From Planctomycetota bacterium (GTDB taxonomy: Bacteria > Planctomycetota > Brocadiia > SM23-32), in contig JAUVVP010000044.1 of the NCBI GenBank assembly GCA_030604585.1, positions 1-9,027 on the forward strand: a stretch of 9,027 nt of DNA. The letters are read 5' to 3'. The notes under the pieces were generated by a model, which worked only from the letters and a program-made list of their open reading frames with translations, ran no database searches and was not told where the DNA came from. The position numbers and the translations under genes are program-made. This document shows, one piece after another, positions 1 to 5,254 of the stretch (positions are counted from its first letter, which is position 1; each line of letters begins with the position of its first letter).

Positions 1-41
1 AGTCGGGGTTGCCGTCGCCGAGGGACGTGTGCGAACAGCCC

Positions 42-65
42 GCCGATTCATCGGTGGTAATCGGC
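42..65. repeat. Perfect 7-bp inverted repeat, possible weak terminator or operator
   Basis: GCCGATT at 42-48 is the exact reverse complement of AATCGGC at 59-65, with a 10-nt loop. The bases after the right arm are only modestly T-rich (TTGCCGCTTTCGTT). It could be a weak intrinsic terminator for a gene to the left or a protein-binding site. All three forward frames entering from the left close by base 109 (stops at 58-60, 102-104 and 107-109), so a gene tail may end here, but no recognisable protein can be read from it. Confidence 0.35.
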
Positions 66-148
66 TTGCCGCTTTCGTTAGAACCGCGAGCCGAATCCCG
101 CTAACATGAGCAACCGCCCGCGAGACCGCCGGCCCATGCAGCCACGAG

Positions 149-173
149 CAACTAACAACTAACAACTAACAAC
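149..173. repeat. 7-nt tandem repeat (CAACTAA x 3.6)
   Basis: The unit CAACTAA occurs three times in phase (149-155, 156-162, 163-169), followed by a partial CAAC (170-173). The tract is AT-rich and nearly G-free inside a very GC-rich window, so it stands out in composition. A 10-nt exact inverted copy lies at 1286-1295, on the other side of hemB. It contains no reading frame or known regulatory motif that I recognise. It may be a slipped-strand repeat or part of a dispersed intergenic element. Confidence 0.85.
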
Positions 174-178
174 GCTTG

Positions 179-225
179 CCCGCCTCTGGCGGGAGCAACG
201 CCCGCCCGCTTCCGGCGGGAGCAAC
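179..225. repeat. Paired GC-rich palindromes sharing the direct repeat GGCGGGAGCAAC
   Basis: Two short hairpins stand in tandem. The first is CCCGCC (179-184) with GGCGGG (188-193), loop 3 nt. The second is CCCGCC (201-206) with GGCGGG (214-219), loop 7 nt. Each is followed by AGCAAC, so the 12-mer GGCGGGAGCAAC occurs exactly at 188-199 and 214-225, 26 nt apart. The arrangement resembles small REP-like palindromic units. There is no U-tract, so intrinsic termination is unlikely. Confidence 0.7.
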
Positions 226-249
226 TCTCCTGCCGACAACGTAGCAGGG

Positions 250-260
250 GTTGGGCCAAC
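250..260. promoter_or_regulatory. Small palindrome upstream of hemB, possible operator
   Basis: GTTGG and CCAAC flank a single central G, giving a perfect 11-nt palindrome that ends 33 nt before the hemB start and lies upstream of its ribosome-binding site. It could be an operator, but it is short enough to arise by chance, and I do not recognise it as the site of a named regulator. Confidence 0.2.
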
Positions 261-279
261 TTCGTTTGCAGAGAACCGT

Positions 280-287
280 GGAGGTGG
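280..287 (+). promoter_or_regulatory. Shine-Dalgarno of hemB
   Basis: GGAGGTGG lies 6 nt before the ATG at 294 and complements the 16S anti-SD almost perfectly. It fixes the start at 294 over the in-frame ATG at 312, and it is one of the strongest ribosome-binding sites in the window. Confidence 0.8.
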
Positions 288-293
288 CATCGG

Positions 294-1277
294 ATGTTTC
301 CCGAGACCAGAATGCGCAGACTGCGCCGCTCGGAGGGCCTGCGCCGGCTCGCCCGGGAGACGGTGCTGACCTGCGGTGACCTGATCCAGCCGCTTTTCGT
401 GGTGCCCGGCGATGCGCGGGAGGAACCCATAGCCTCGATGCCGGGCGTCACCCGCCTGTCGGCCGACTTGCTGGAGGCGTGGGCGAGGGACCTGAAGCCG
501 CCCGCCGTCCTGGTCTTCGGGGTGCCCAACGAGGAGGCCAAGGACGGGACGGGCTCGGCGGCGCTGCGGGCGGACGGGCTGGTGCCCGAAGCCGTCCGCG
601 CCCTCAAGTCCGCCCGGCCGGACCTGGTCGTCATCACCGACGTATGCCTGTGCGGCTACACGACGCACGGCCACTGCGGACCCGTGACGGAGAGCGGCGA
701 GGTGGACAACGACGCGGCCATCGAGCTGCTGGCCCGCATGGCCGCAGCGCATGCGGCGGCGGGCGCCGACGTGGTGGCCCCCTCGGCGATGATGGACGGC
801 CAGGTGCAGGCCATCCGGGAGGGGCTGGACTGCGAGGGGCTGCGGAACACGGCCATCATGAGCTACGCGGCGAAGTTCGCCTCGGCCTTCTACGGTCCGT
901 TCCGCGAGGCGGCCCACTCCGCGCCGAGTTTCGGCGACCGCCGCTCCTACCAGCTCCCCGTGGCCAACCGCCGGGAGGCGCTGCGGGACGCCCTGCTGGA
1001 CGAAGACGAGGGCGCCGACTGGCTGATGGTCAAGCCGGCCATGCCCTACCTGGACGTGCTCGCGGAACTGCGCGCCGAGAGCCTGCTGCCCATCGCCGCC
1101 TACCACGTCAGCGGCGAGTACGCCATGATCAAGTATGCCGCCGCCCAGGGGGTGCTGGACGAACGCAAGGCGGCACTGGAGGCGATGCTCTGCATCAAAC
1201 GCGCCGGGGCGGACGCCATCATCACGTATTACGCGCAGCAGGTCTGCGAGTGGCTGCGGAACGGGGAAGGCGGTTGA
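294..1277 (+). CDS. hemB: Delta-aminolevulinic acid dehydratase (porphobilinogen synthase), zinc type
   Basis: This cytosolic enzyme condenses two 5-aminolevulinate molecules into porphobilinogen, the first common tetrapyrrole step after ALA. At 327 aa it has the usual family length. Visible family features are the N-terminal RMRRLRR segment and FVVPG near 35-39. The zinc cysteines C118, C120 and C128 lie in DVCLCGYTTHGHCG. The Schiff-base lysines are K194 in SYAAKFAS and K247 in MVKPA, and the C-terminal part includes YHVSGEYAMIK near 270-280. The three cysteines place it with zinc-dependent enzymes rather than the aspartate-rich, Mg-dependent class. The start is fixed by GGAGGTGG 6 nt upstream. 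It is separated from the downstream tetrapyrrole operon by a 167-nt gap with its own promoter candidate, so it may be a separate transcript, although no convincing terminator follows it. Repeat-bearing intergenic DNA flanks it on both sides. Confidence 0.97.
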   Translation: MFPETRMRRLRRSEGLRRLARETVLTCGDLIQPLFVVPGDAREEPIASMPGVTRLSADLLEAWARDLKPPAVLVFGVPNEEAKDGTGSAALRADGLVPEAVRALKSARPDLVVITDVCLCGYTTHGHCGPVTESGEVDNDAAIELLARMAAAHAAAGADVVAPSAMMDGQVQAIREGLDCEGLRNTAIMSYAAKFASAFYGPFREAAHSAPSFGDRRSYQLPVANRREALRDALLDEDEGADWLMVKPAMPYLDVLAELRAESLLPIAAYHVSGEYAMIKYAAAQGVLDERKAALEAMLCIKRAGADAIITYYAQQVCEWLRNGEGG

Positions 1278-1305
1278 CGGTCGGCAGTTGTTAGTGGTTG
1301 ACGGG
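1272..1305. repeat. Direct duplication of GGTTGACGG around an inverted heptamer-repeat copy
   Basis: GGTTGACGG occurs at 1272-1280, overlapping the hemB TGA at 1275-1277, and again at 1296-1304, a period of 24 nt. Between them lies AGTTGTTAGT (1286-1295), the exact reverse complement of ACTAACAACT in the tandem repeat at 149-173. The layout, a short element between 9-bp direct repeats, looks like a small insertion with a target duplication, but local slippage would give the same picture. Confidence 0.6.
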
Positions 1306-1346
1306 ATTATGTTTGCGTGCCCGCAGCGGCGGACTGACGCGCCGTC

Positions 1347-1375
1347 TTGACGCCCGCTCTCCCACGCCTTAGACT
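1347..1375 (+). promoter_or_regulatory. Sigma70-like promoter candidate for the ccsA-to-ahbD operon
   Basis: TTGACG (1347-1352, 5 of 6 to the -35 consensus) is followed after exactly 17 nt by TAGACT (1370-1375, 4 of 6 to the -10). This would start transcription near 1382, leaving a leader of about 60 nt before the ATG at 1445. It lies in the only sizeable non-coding gap between hemB and the coupled genes, where an operon promoter is expected. The -10 match is moderate and unproven. Confidence 0.5.
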
Positions 1376-1444
1376 TGATTGCAGGGCGCCTCCAGGGCAC
1401 GGATGCGGCGACTGTCAGGCGATACTGCGGAGAGGTCGGTCTCG

Positions 1445-2287
1445 ATGGGCTGGGAAACGACGACGGGGCATCTTCTTGGCCTGACCAACTGGCTGCTTCC
1501 GCTGCTCTACCTCGGACTGCTGACGGAATACGGCGTGGCCTTCTTCCTGCGCGTCAGGCCCCGCGGGCGCAGCGCGTGGCTGCCGGCCGTGGTGGCCGTG
1601 CACGTGCTGTTCCTGTGCCTGTTGGCGATGAGCCTGGAGCACTCCCCGTTCGTGCGCAGCTACGGGGTGCTCTCCGTGGTTGCGGTCTCGACTGCGGGGG
1701 TGTACTGGCTGGTGGAGTTCGTGACCCGCGAGCGTCGCACCGGGGCGTTCGTGTTCCTGGTCGTGTTCCTCTTTCAGTACACGTCGTCGGTTCTTCTGCT
1801 GTCGGGCAGGGCGGAGGCCGGGGCGGCCCGCTTCGGCGCTCAGGCCGGGGCTTCGGGGCTCCACATCCTTCCCGCCATCGTCGCTTACACGGCCCTGACT
1901 ATCGCGGCCGTTTACGGCGTCCTGCACATCGTGACTCAGGGGAACCTGAAGGCCCACCGGTTCGGGTTCCTGTTCGACCGGCTGCCGCCCCTGGAGCCGC
2001 TGGGCAGGATGAGCCGGCACGCTTTGCTGGTGGGACTGGTGTTCCTGAGCGCGGCCATCGGTGTCGGGGGGTTCATGTTCCTGCGCGCGACTCCTTCCGG
2101 GCCGGGCGTCTGGGACCCCAAGATGATAAGCAAGGTGGCCGTCGGGTCGGTTGCCTGGGTCATCTGCGCGGCGGCGGTCGTGGGCAGGCTGGTTGGCAAG
2201 TGGCCTGCGCTGCGGGTGTCGCGGCTGGCCGTCGGCGGCTTCCTCGTCCTGATGACGATGCTCGTGCTGAGCATCGTGCTTTCCTGA
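1445..2287 (+). CDS. ccsA: CcsA/HemX-family cytochrome c assembly-type membrane protein
   Basis: This is a polytopic inner-membrane protein of 280 aa with about eight hydrophobic segments, roughly residues 12-35, 47-64, 72-92, 101-119, 139-163, 193-213, 229-248 and 262-279. The ATG at 1445 is chosen because GGAGAGG lies 9 nt before it. An in-frame ATG at 1403 and a TTG at 1379 have no comparable site. Family hallmarks are LHILPAIVAYTAL (139-151), the basic loop with LFDRLPPLEPL (176-186), and WDPK (223-226). CcsA proteins handle heme for c-type cytochrome maturation. HemX, the Bacillus relative encoded beside hemA, lowers HemA levels. The position at the head of a hemA operon favours the HemX role. 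The histidine that CcsA carries after WDPK (YLH) is absent, and no His follows residue 192, so canonical heme handling is doubtful. The subfamily call is an inference. Confidence 0.82.
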   Translation: MGWETTTGHLLGLTNWLLPLLYLGLLTEYGVAFFLRVRPRGRSAWLPAVVAVHVLFLCLLAMSLEHSPFVRSYGVLSVVAVSTAGVYWLVEFVTRERRTGAFVFLVVFLFQYTSSVLLLSGRAEAGAARFGAQAGASGLHILPAIVAYTALTIAAVYGVLHIVTQGNLKAHRFGFLFDRLPPLEPLGRMSRHALLVGLVFLSAAIGVGGFMFLRATPSGPGVWDPKMISKVAVGSVAWVICAAAVVGRLVGKWPALRVSRLAVGGFLVLMTMLVLSIVLS

Positions 2288-2295
2288 GATTGCGC

Positions 2296-2300
2296 GGAGG
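2296..2300 (+). promoter_or_regulatory. Shine-Dalgarno choosing a GTG start
   Basis: GGAGG sits 7 nt before the GTG at 2308 and only 4 nt before the adjacent in-frame GTG at 2305. The spacing favours 2308. The two choices differ by a single residue. The site lies in the 20-nt gap after the ccsA stop, so the gene is probably translated from the same transcript. Confidence 0.65.
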
Positions 2301-2307
2301 CGCTGTG

Positions 2308-2946
2308 GTGCCGAGCCTTTACCCCCTCTACGTGGACCTGTCCGGCCGCGAGGTGCTTGTTGTCGGCGGCGGAGCGGTGGCGGCGCGCAAGGTGCGGGGC
2401 CTGCGCGACAGCGGCGCCCGCATAACGGTGGTGGCGCCCCAGGCCTGTCCCGCAATGGAGGAGGCGGCCCGCGAGGTCGGGGCGAACGTGCTGCGCAGGC
2501 CCTACTCCTGCGCCGACATCCGCGGCAAGTGGCTGGCCATCGCCGCCACGGATGACCCGGACCTGAACCGGGCCGTTGCCGACGACGCGGCAGGGGCCCG
2601 CGTCTTCTGCAACGTGGTGGACCGGCCGGACCTGTGCTCGTTCCAGGTGCCGGCGAGGCTGCGTCGCGGCCTGCTGCAGGTGGCCGTCTCGACGGGAGGC
2701 GCCAGCCCCGCGCTGGCCCGCAGGATTCACAAGCAGCTCGAGGCTGCCTACGGCGAGGCCTATGCTCCGCTGCTCGATGCGATGACGGAACTGCGGCGGC
2801 ATTTCCGCGACAAGTATCCGGACGACAGGGCACGCAGGAAGCAGCTCCTGGAATCCTTCCTCGATTCGCCGGCGCCGGACCTGCTCGTGAAAGATGGCGA
2901 CCTGGAGGCGTTTCGCAGCGCGGTGGAGCAATGGAGATCTCGGTAG
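2308..2946 (+). CDS. sirC: Precorrin-2 dehydrogenase (Met8/CysG N-terminal type), possibly also sirohydrochlorin ferrochelatase
   Basis: This cytosolic NAD-dependent enzyme oxidises precorrin-2 to sirohydrochlorin, and some relatives also insert iron to make siroheme. The 212-aa protein begins PSLYPLYVDLSGREVLVVGG, the standard N-terminus. A Rossmann loop GGGAVAARK spans 20-28, followed by AATDDPDLN (79-87), NVVDRPDLCSFQVPA (102-116) and STGGASPALARRI (128-140). D105 matches the catalytic aspartate of CysG and Met8. It is a stand-alone domain: the SUMT half found in CysG is instead fused to hemD two genes downstream. No other ferrochelatase is seen in the window, so this enzyme may be bifunctional, or CbiK/SirB may be encoded elsewhere. 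It starts at GTG and its end overlaps hemA by 16 nt, suggesting translational coupling. Confidence 0.92.
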   Translation: MPSLYPLYVDLSGREVLVVGGGAVAARKVRGLRDSGARITVVAPQACPAMEEAAREVGANVLRRPYSCADIRGKWLAIAATDDPDLNRAVADDAAGARVFCNVVDRPDLCSFQVPARLRRGLLQVAVSTGGASPALARRIHKQLEAAYGEAYAPLLDAMTELRRHFRDKYPDDRARRKQLLESFLDSPAPDLLVKDGDLEAFRSAVEQWRSR

Positions 2947-4292
2947 TCGGTACCAGCTTCCGGACGGCGCCGGTGCACGTGAGAGAGCGGCTGGCGCGAA
3001 CGGAAGACCTCGCGCGGCAGTTGATGCGCGCCTGCCTGGCCGAAGGCGTATTCGAGGAGTGCCTGGTGCTCAGCACGTGCAACCGCACCGAGGTCTACTC
3101 CGTGACCCGCGACGGGCGGTTCTCGCTGCCGCACCTCCTCCGGCACATCGCGCGGCTGAAGGGCACCGACGCCGTGGCCGACGCCTCGCACTTCTACCGC
3201 CGCGACGGGCTCTCGGCCGTTGCCCATCTGCTGCGGGTGACGGCGTCCCTGGATTCGCAGATCGTCGGCGAACACGAGATCCTCGGGCAGGTCAAGGATG
3301 CCTTCCGGTGGGCCACGGAGGCCGGCACGGCGCGCTTCCTGCTGGGCAGGCTGATGCAGCGGGCGCTGCGCACCGGCAAGCGGGTGCGCACTGAGACCGG
3401 GCTCGGCGCCGGTTGCGCCAGCGTGCCCGGCGCTGCGGTGGACCTGGCCCTGCACGTGTTCTCGGGGCTGAGGGGCAAGACGGTCCTGCTGGTGGGCGCC
3501 GGCCGCACCGCTGAACTTGCCGCCCGCGCCCTGATGCGCGCCGGGGCCGGCGGCTTGATCGTGGCCAATCGCACGCTGTCCCGGGCACAGGAGCTTGCGA
3601 CCCGCCTTGCGGACAGCCAGCGGGAGCCCGAGGGAGATGATGCGCCCCCCTGTCCCGCGCTGCACGGGGTGACCGTCGAGCGCCCGCTGCCGGCCGCAAG
3701 GGCAATAGCGCTCTCGGAGGTGCCGTCGGTCATCGAGAGCGTGGATCTGGTGATCAGTTCGACCGGCGCGCCGGATTACGTGCTCCACTGGGATGCGCTG
3801 TGCGGGGTCCTCAGGGCCGCCGACCGTCCCGTTCTCATGGTTGATATCGCCGTTCCCCGGGACATTGACCCGCGCCTGGGAGAGCTGAGCAACGTGTTCC
3901 TCTACAACATAGATGACCTGGACCGGCTCGTCGAGGAGAACCTACAGCGGCGCCGGCGGGAGATTCCCCCGGCCGAAGCCATCGTCCGGCACGAAGTGGA
4001 GCAGTTCGGCAGGTGGCTGGAGCGGCTGGCGGTCGTGCCGACCATCAAGCTGCTTCAGCGGCGTCTGGAGCAACTGAGGCTGGCCGAGATGGACAGGCGC
4101 CGGCGGCAGTTCAGCGCGGCGGACGAGGGTCCTCTCGACACGTTTTCGCGCGCCCTGTGCAAGAAGATCCTCCACGCGCCGCTCGCTTACCTGCACAAGC
4201 TGTCCGAGAACGGCTCCTCCACGGCCGAGCTGGAGGCCCTGGAGCTGATCCGGCAGATGTTCGATCTCGACTCCCTGGAAGAGGAGCCATGA
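2931..4292 (+). CDS. hemA: Glutamyl-tRNA reductase
   Basis: This NADPH-dependent enzyme reduces glutamyl-tRNA(Glu) to glutamate-1-semialdehyde, the committed and usually regulated first step of C5-pathway tetrapyrrole synthesis. The protein is 453 aa. The catalytic cysteine is C50 in LSTCNRTE, and H99 lies where the conserved active-site histidine is expected. SLDSQIVGEHEILGQVK (106-122) is the family signature. The NADPH domain has VGAGRTAELAARA (188-200) and ANRT (212-215), then VISSTGAP (274-281) and VDIAVPRDIDP. The C-terminal dimerisation helix region includes KKILHAPLAYLHKL. About 29 extra residues (around 227-255) separate ATRL from ALSEV where Escherichia coli HemA runs straight on. 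The start ATG overlaps the upstream gene, with GGAG just before it, and the stop overlaps hemC in ATGA. GSA aminomutase (hemL), the expected partner, is not in the window. Confidence 0.97.
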   Translation: MEISVVGTSFRTAPVHVRERLARTEDLARQLMRACLAEGVFEECLVLSTCNRTEVYSVTRDGRFSLPHLLRHIARLKGTDAVADASHFYRRDGLSAVAHLLRVTASLDSQIVGEHEILGQVKDAFRWATEAGTARFLLGRLMQRALRTGKRVRTETGLGAGCASVPGAAVDLALHVFSGLRGKTVLLVGAGRTAELAARALMRAGAGGLIVANRTLSRAQELATRLADSQREPEGDDAPPCPALHGVTVERPLPAARAIALSEVPSVIESVDLVISSTGAPDYVLHWDALCGVLRAADRPVLMVDIAVPRDIDPRLGELSNVFLYNIDDLDRLVEENLQRRRREIPPAEAIVRHEVEQFGRWLERLAVVPTIKLLQRRLEQLRLAEMDRRRRQFSAADEGPLDTFSRALCKKILHAPLAYLHKLSENGSSTAELEALELIRQMFDLDSLEEEP

Positions 4293-5254
4293 GGCGCCTG
4301 AAGATCGGGACGCGCGGGTCGGAGCTGGCCCTCTGGCAGGCCGGCTACGTGCGGGACGCCATGCGGCGGGCACATCCGGGCCTCGAGGTGGCCCTGGAGG
4401 TCATCCGCACAAGGGGGGACGACGTGCCGGATGCCGGCCCCGCGCCGACCGAGGGCAAGGGGATGTTCACGGGGGAGATCGAGCGGGCGCTGCTGGCCGG
4501 GCGCGTTGACCTGGCCGTGCACAGCCTCAAGGACCTGCCGACGGAGCCCATAGGCGGGTTGGCCCTGGCCGCGTTTCCCGAGCGGGCGGACCCGGCCGAC
4601 GCGCTGGTGGCGCAGGACGGCCTGACGCTCGACTCGCTGCCGCGCCGGGCGGAGGTGCTGACCGGCTCGCCGCGGCGCCGGGCGCAGGTCCTTCATCGCC
4701 GGCCGGACCTGATCGTGTCGGCCGTCCGCGGCAACGTGGGCACGCGCCTGAGGAAGCTGGACGAGTCCGGGGCGTATGCCACGGTGCTCGCGTGCGCGGG
4801 CCTGGAGCGGCTCGGGCTGGCCGACCGGATCACGGAGCGCTTCGACCCGGCCGAGTTCGTGCCGGCCTGCGGGCAGGGGGCGCTGGCGGTGCAGATACGC
4901 GCCGACGACGCCGAGCTGGCCGAACTGTGCGCCGCGCTCGATGACCTCCGCACGCGTGTGGCTGTGACTGCGGAGCGCGCGTTCCTGGCGGCGATGGGCG
5001 GCGGCTGCCGGGCGCCCCTCGGAGCCTTCGCCAGATGCGGGGGACACGACGGGCCGCTGATCGTGACCGGCATGGTGGCCGGCGTGGACGGCGCCGAGCT
5101 TGTAAGGTGCAGCGTGGAAGGGCCGGCGCCGACTCCACAGGATGCTGAGGCATTGGGCCGCCGCCTGGCGCGCATTGTGCTGGCCGAGGGCGGCGAACAG
5201 ATCCTGAATGCCATAGCAGCCGCGAATCCCACTCCTGGCGGGGACGTGCGATGA
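4289..5254 (+). CDS. hemC: Porphobilinogen deaminase (hydroxymethylbilane synthase)
   Basis: This cytosolic enzyme polymerises four porphobilinogens into hydroxymethylbilane on a covalently bound dipyrromethane cofactor. At 321 aa it has the normal length. It begins RLKIGTRGSELALWQA, the family N-terminus, followed by GKGMFTGEIE (57-66), AVHSLKDLPTE (76-86) with the catalytic aspartate D82, SAVRGNVGTRLRKL (144-157) and VPACGQGALA (191-200). The cofactor cysteine is C240 in GGGCRAPLGAFA. The segment GSPRRRAQ (126-133) replaces the more usual GTSSLRRQ, but keeps the arginines expected to hold the cofactor. ATGA overlaps join it to hemA upstream and to cobA-hemD downstream, so all three are probably translated as a coupled set. 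The start has AGGAG just upstream, at short spacing. Confidence 0.97.
   Translation: MRRLKIGTRGSELALWQAGYVRDAMRRAHPGLEVALEVIRTRGDDVPDAGPAPTEGKGMFTGEIERALLAGRVDLAVHSLKDLPTEPIGGLALAAFPERADPADALVAQDGLTLDSLPRRAEVLTGSPRRRAQVLHRRPDLIVSAVRGNVGTRLRKLDESGAYATVLACAGLERLGLADRITERFDPAEFVPACGQGALAVQIRADDAELAELCAALDDLRTRVAVTAERAFLAAMGGGCRAPLGAFARCGGHDGPLIVTGMVAGVDGAELVRCSVEGPAPTPQDAEALGRRLARIVLAEGGEQILNAIAAANPTPGGDVR

Noticed and set aside
77..105. GTTAG/CTAAC inverted repeat
   Set aside because: Only 5-bp arms with a 19-nt loop, expected by chance.
66..107. Promoter for hemB using TTGCCG (66-71) and TAACAT (102-107)
   Set aside because: The spacing is about 30 nt, far outside the usable range, and no better -10 exists at the proper distance from TTGCCG.
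1335..1346. GACG/CGTC mini-hairpin after hemB as a terminator
   Set aside because: Four-base arms, no T-tract, and it touches the promoter candidate. No convincing intrinsic terminator is visible after hemB.
159..1400. A 413-aa open frame on the - strand covering hemB and both repeat regions
   Set aside because: It is a shadow of hemB. It runs through the repeat tracts on both sides and shows no family motif or good start signal.
1375..2307. N-terminal extension of the precorrin-2 dehydrogenase frame back to 1375
   Set aside because: The frame is open by chance beneath ccsA. The protein homology begins at PSLYPLYVDL, and a GGAGG site precedes the GTG at 2308.
2634..2930. N-terminal extension of HemA back to 2634
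   Set aside because: HemA homology begins exactly at MEISVVGTS, and placing the start at 2931 puts Cys50 and His99 at their usual numbers. The extension is the out-of-frame shadow of the upstream gene.
1415..3088. Long - strand frame over ccsA, the precorrin-2 dehydrogenase gene and the start of hemA
   Set aside because: Low-complexity Arg/Pro/Ala-rich translation opposite well-supported genes.
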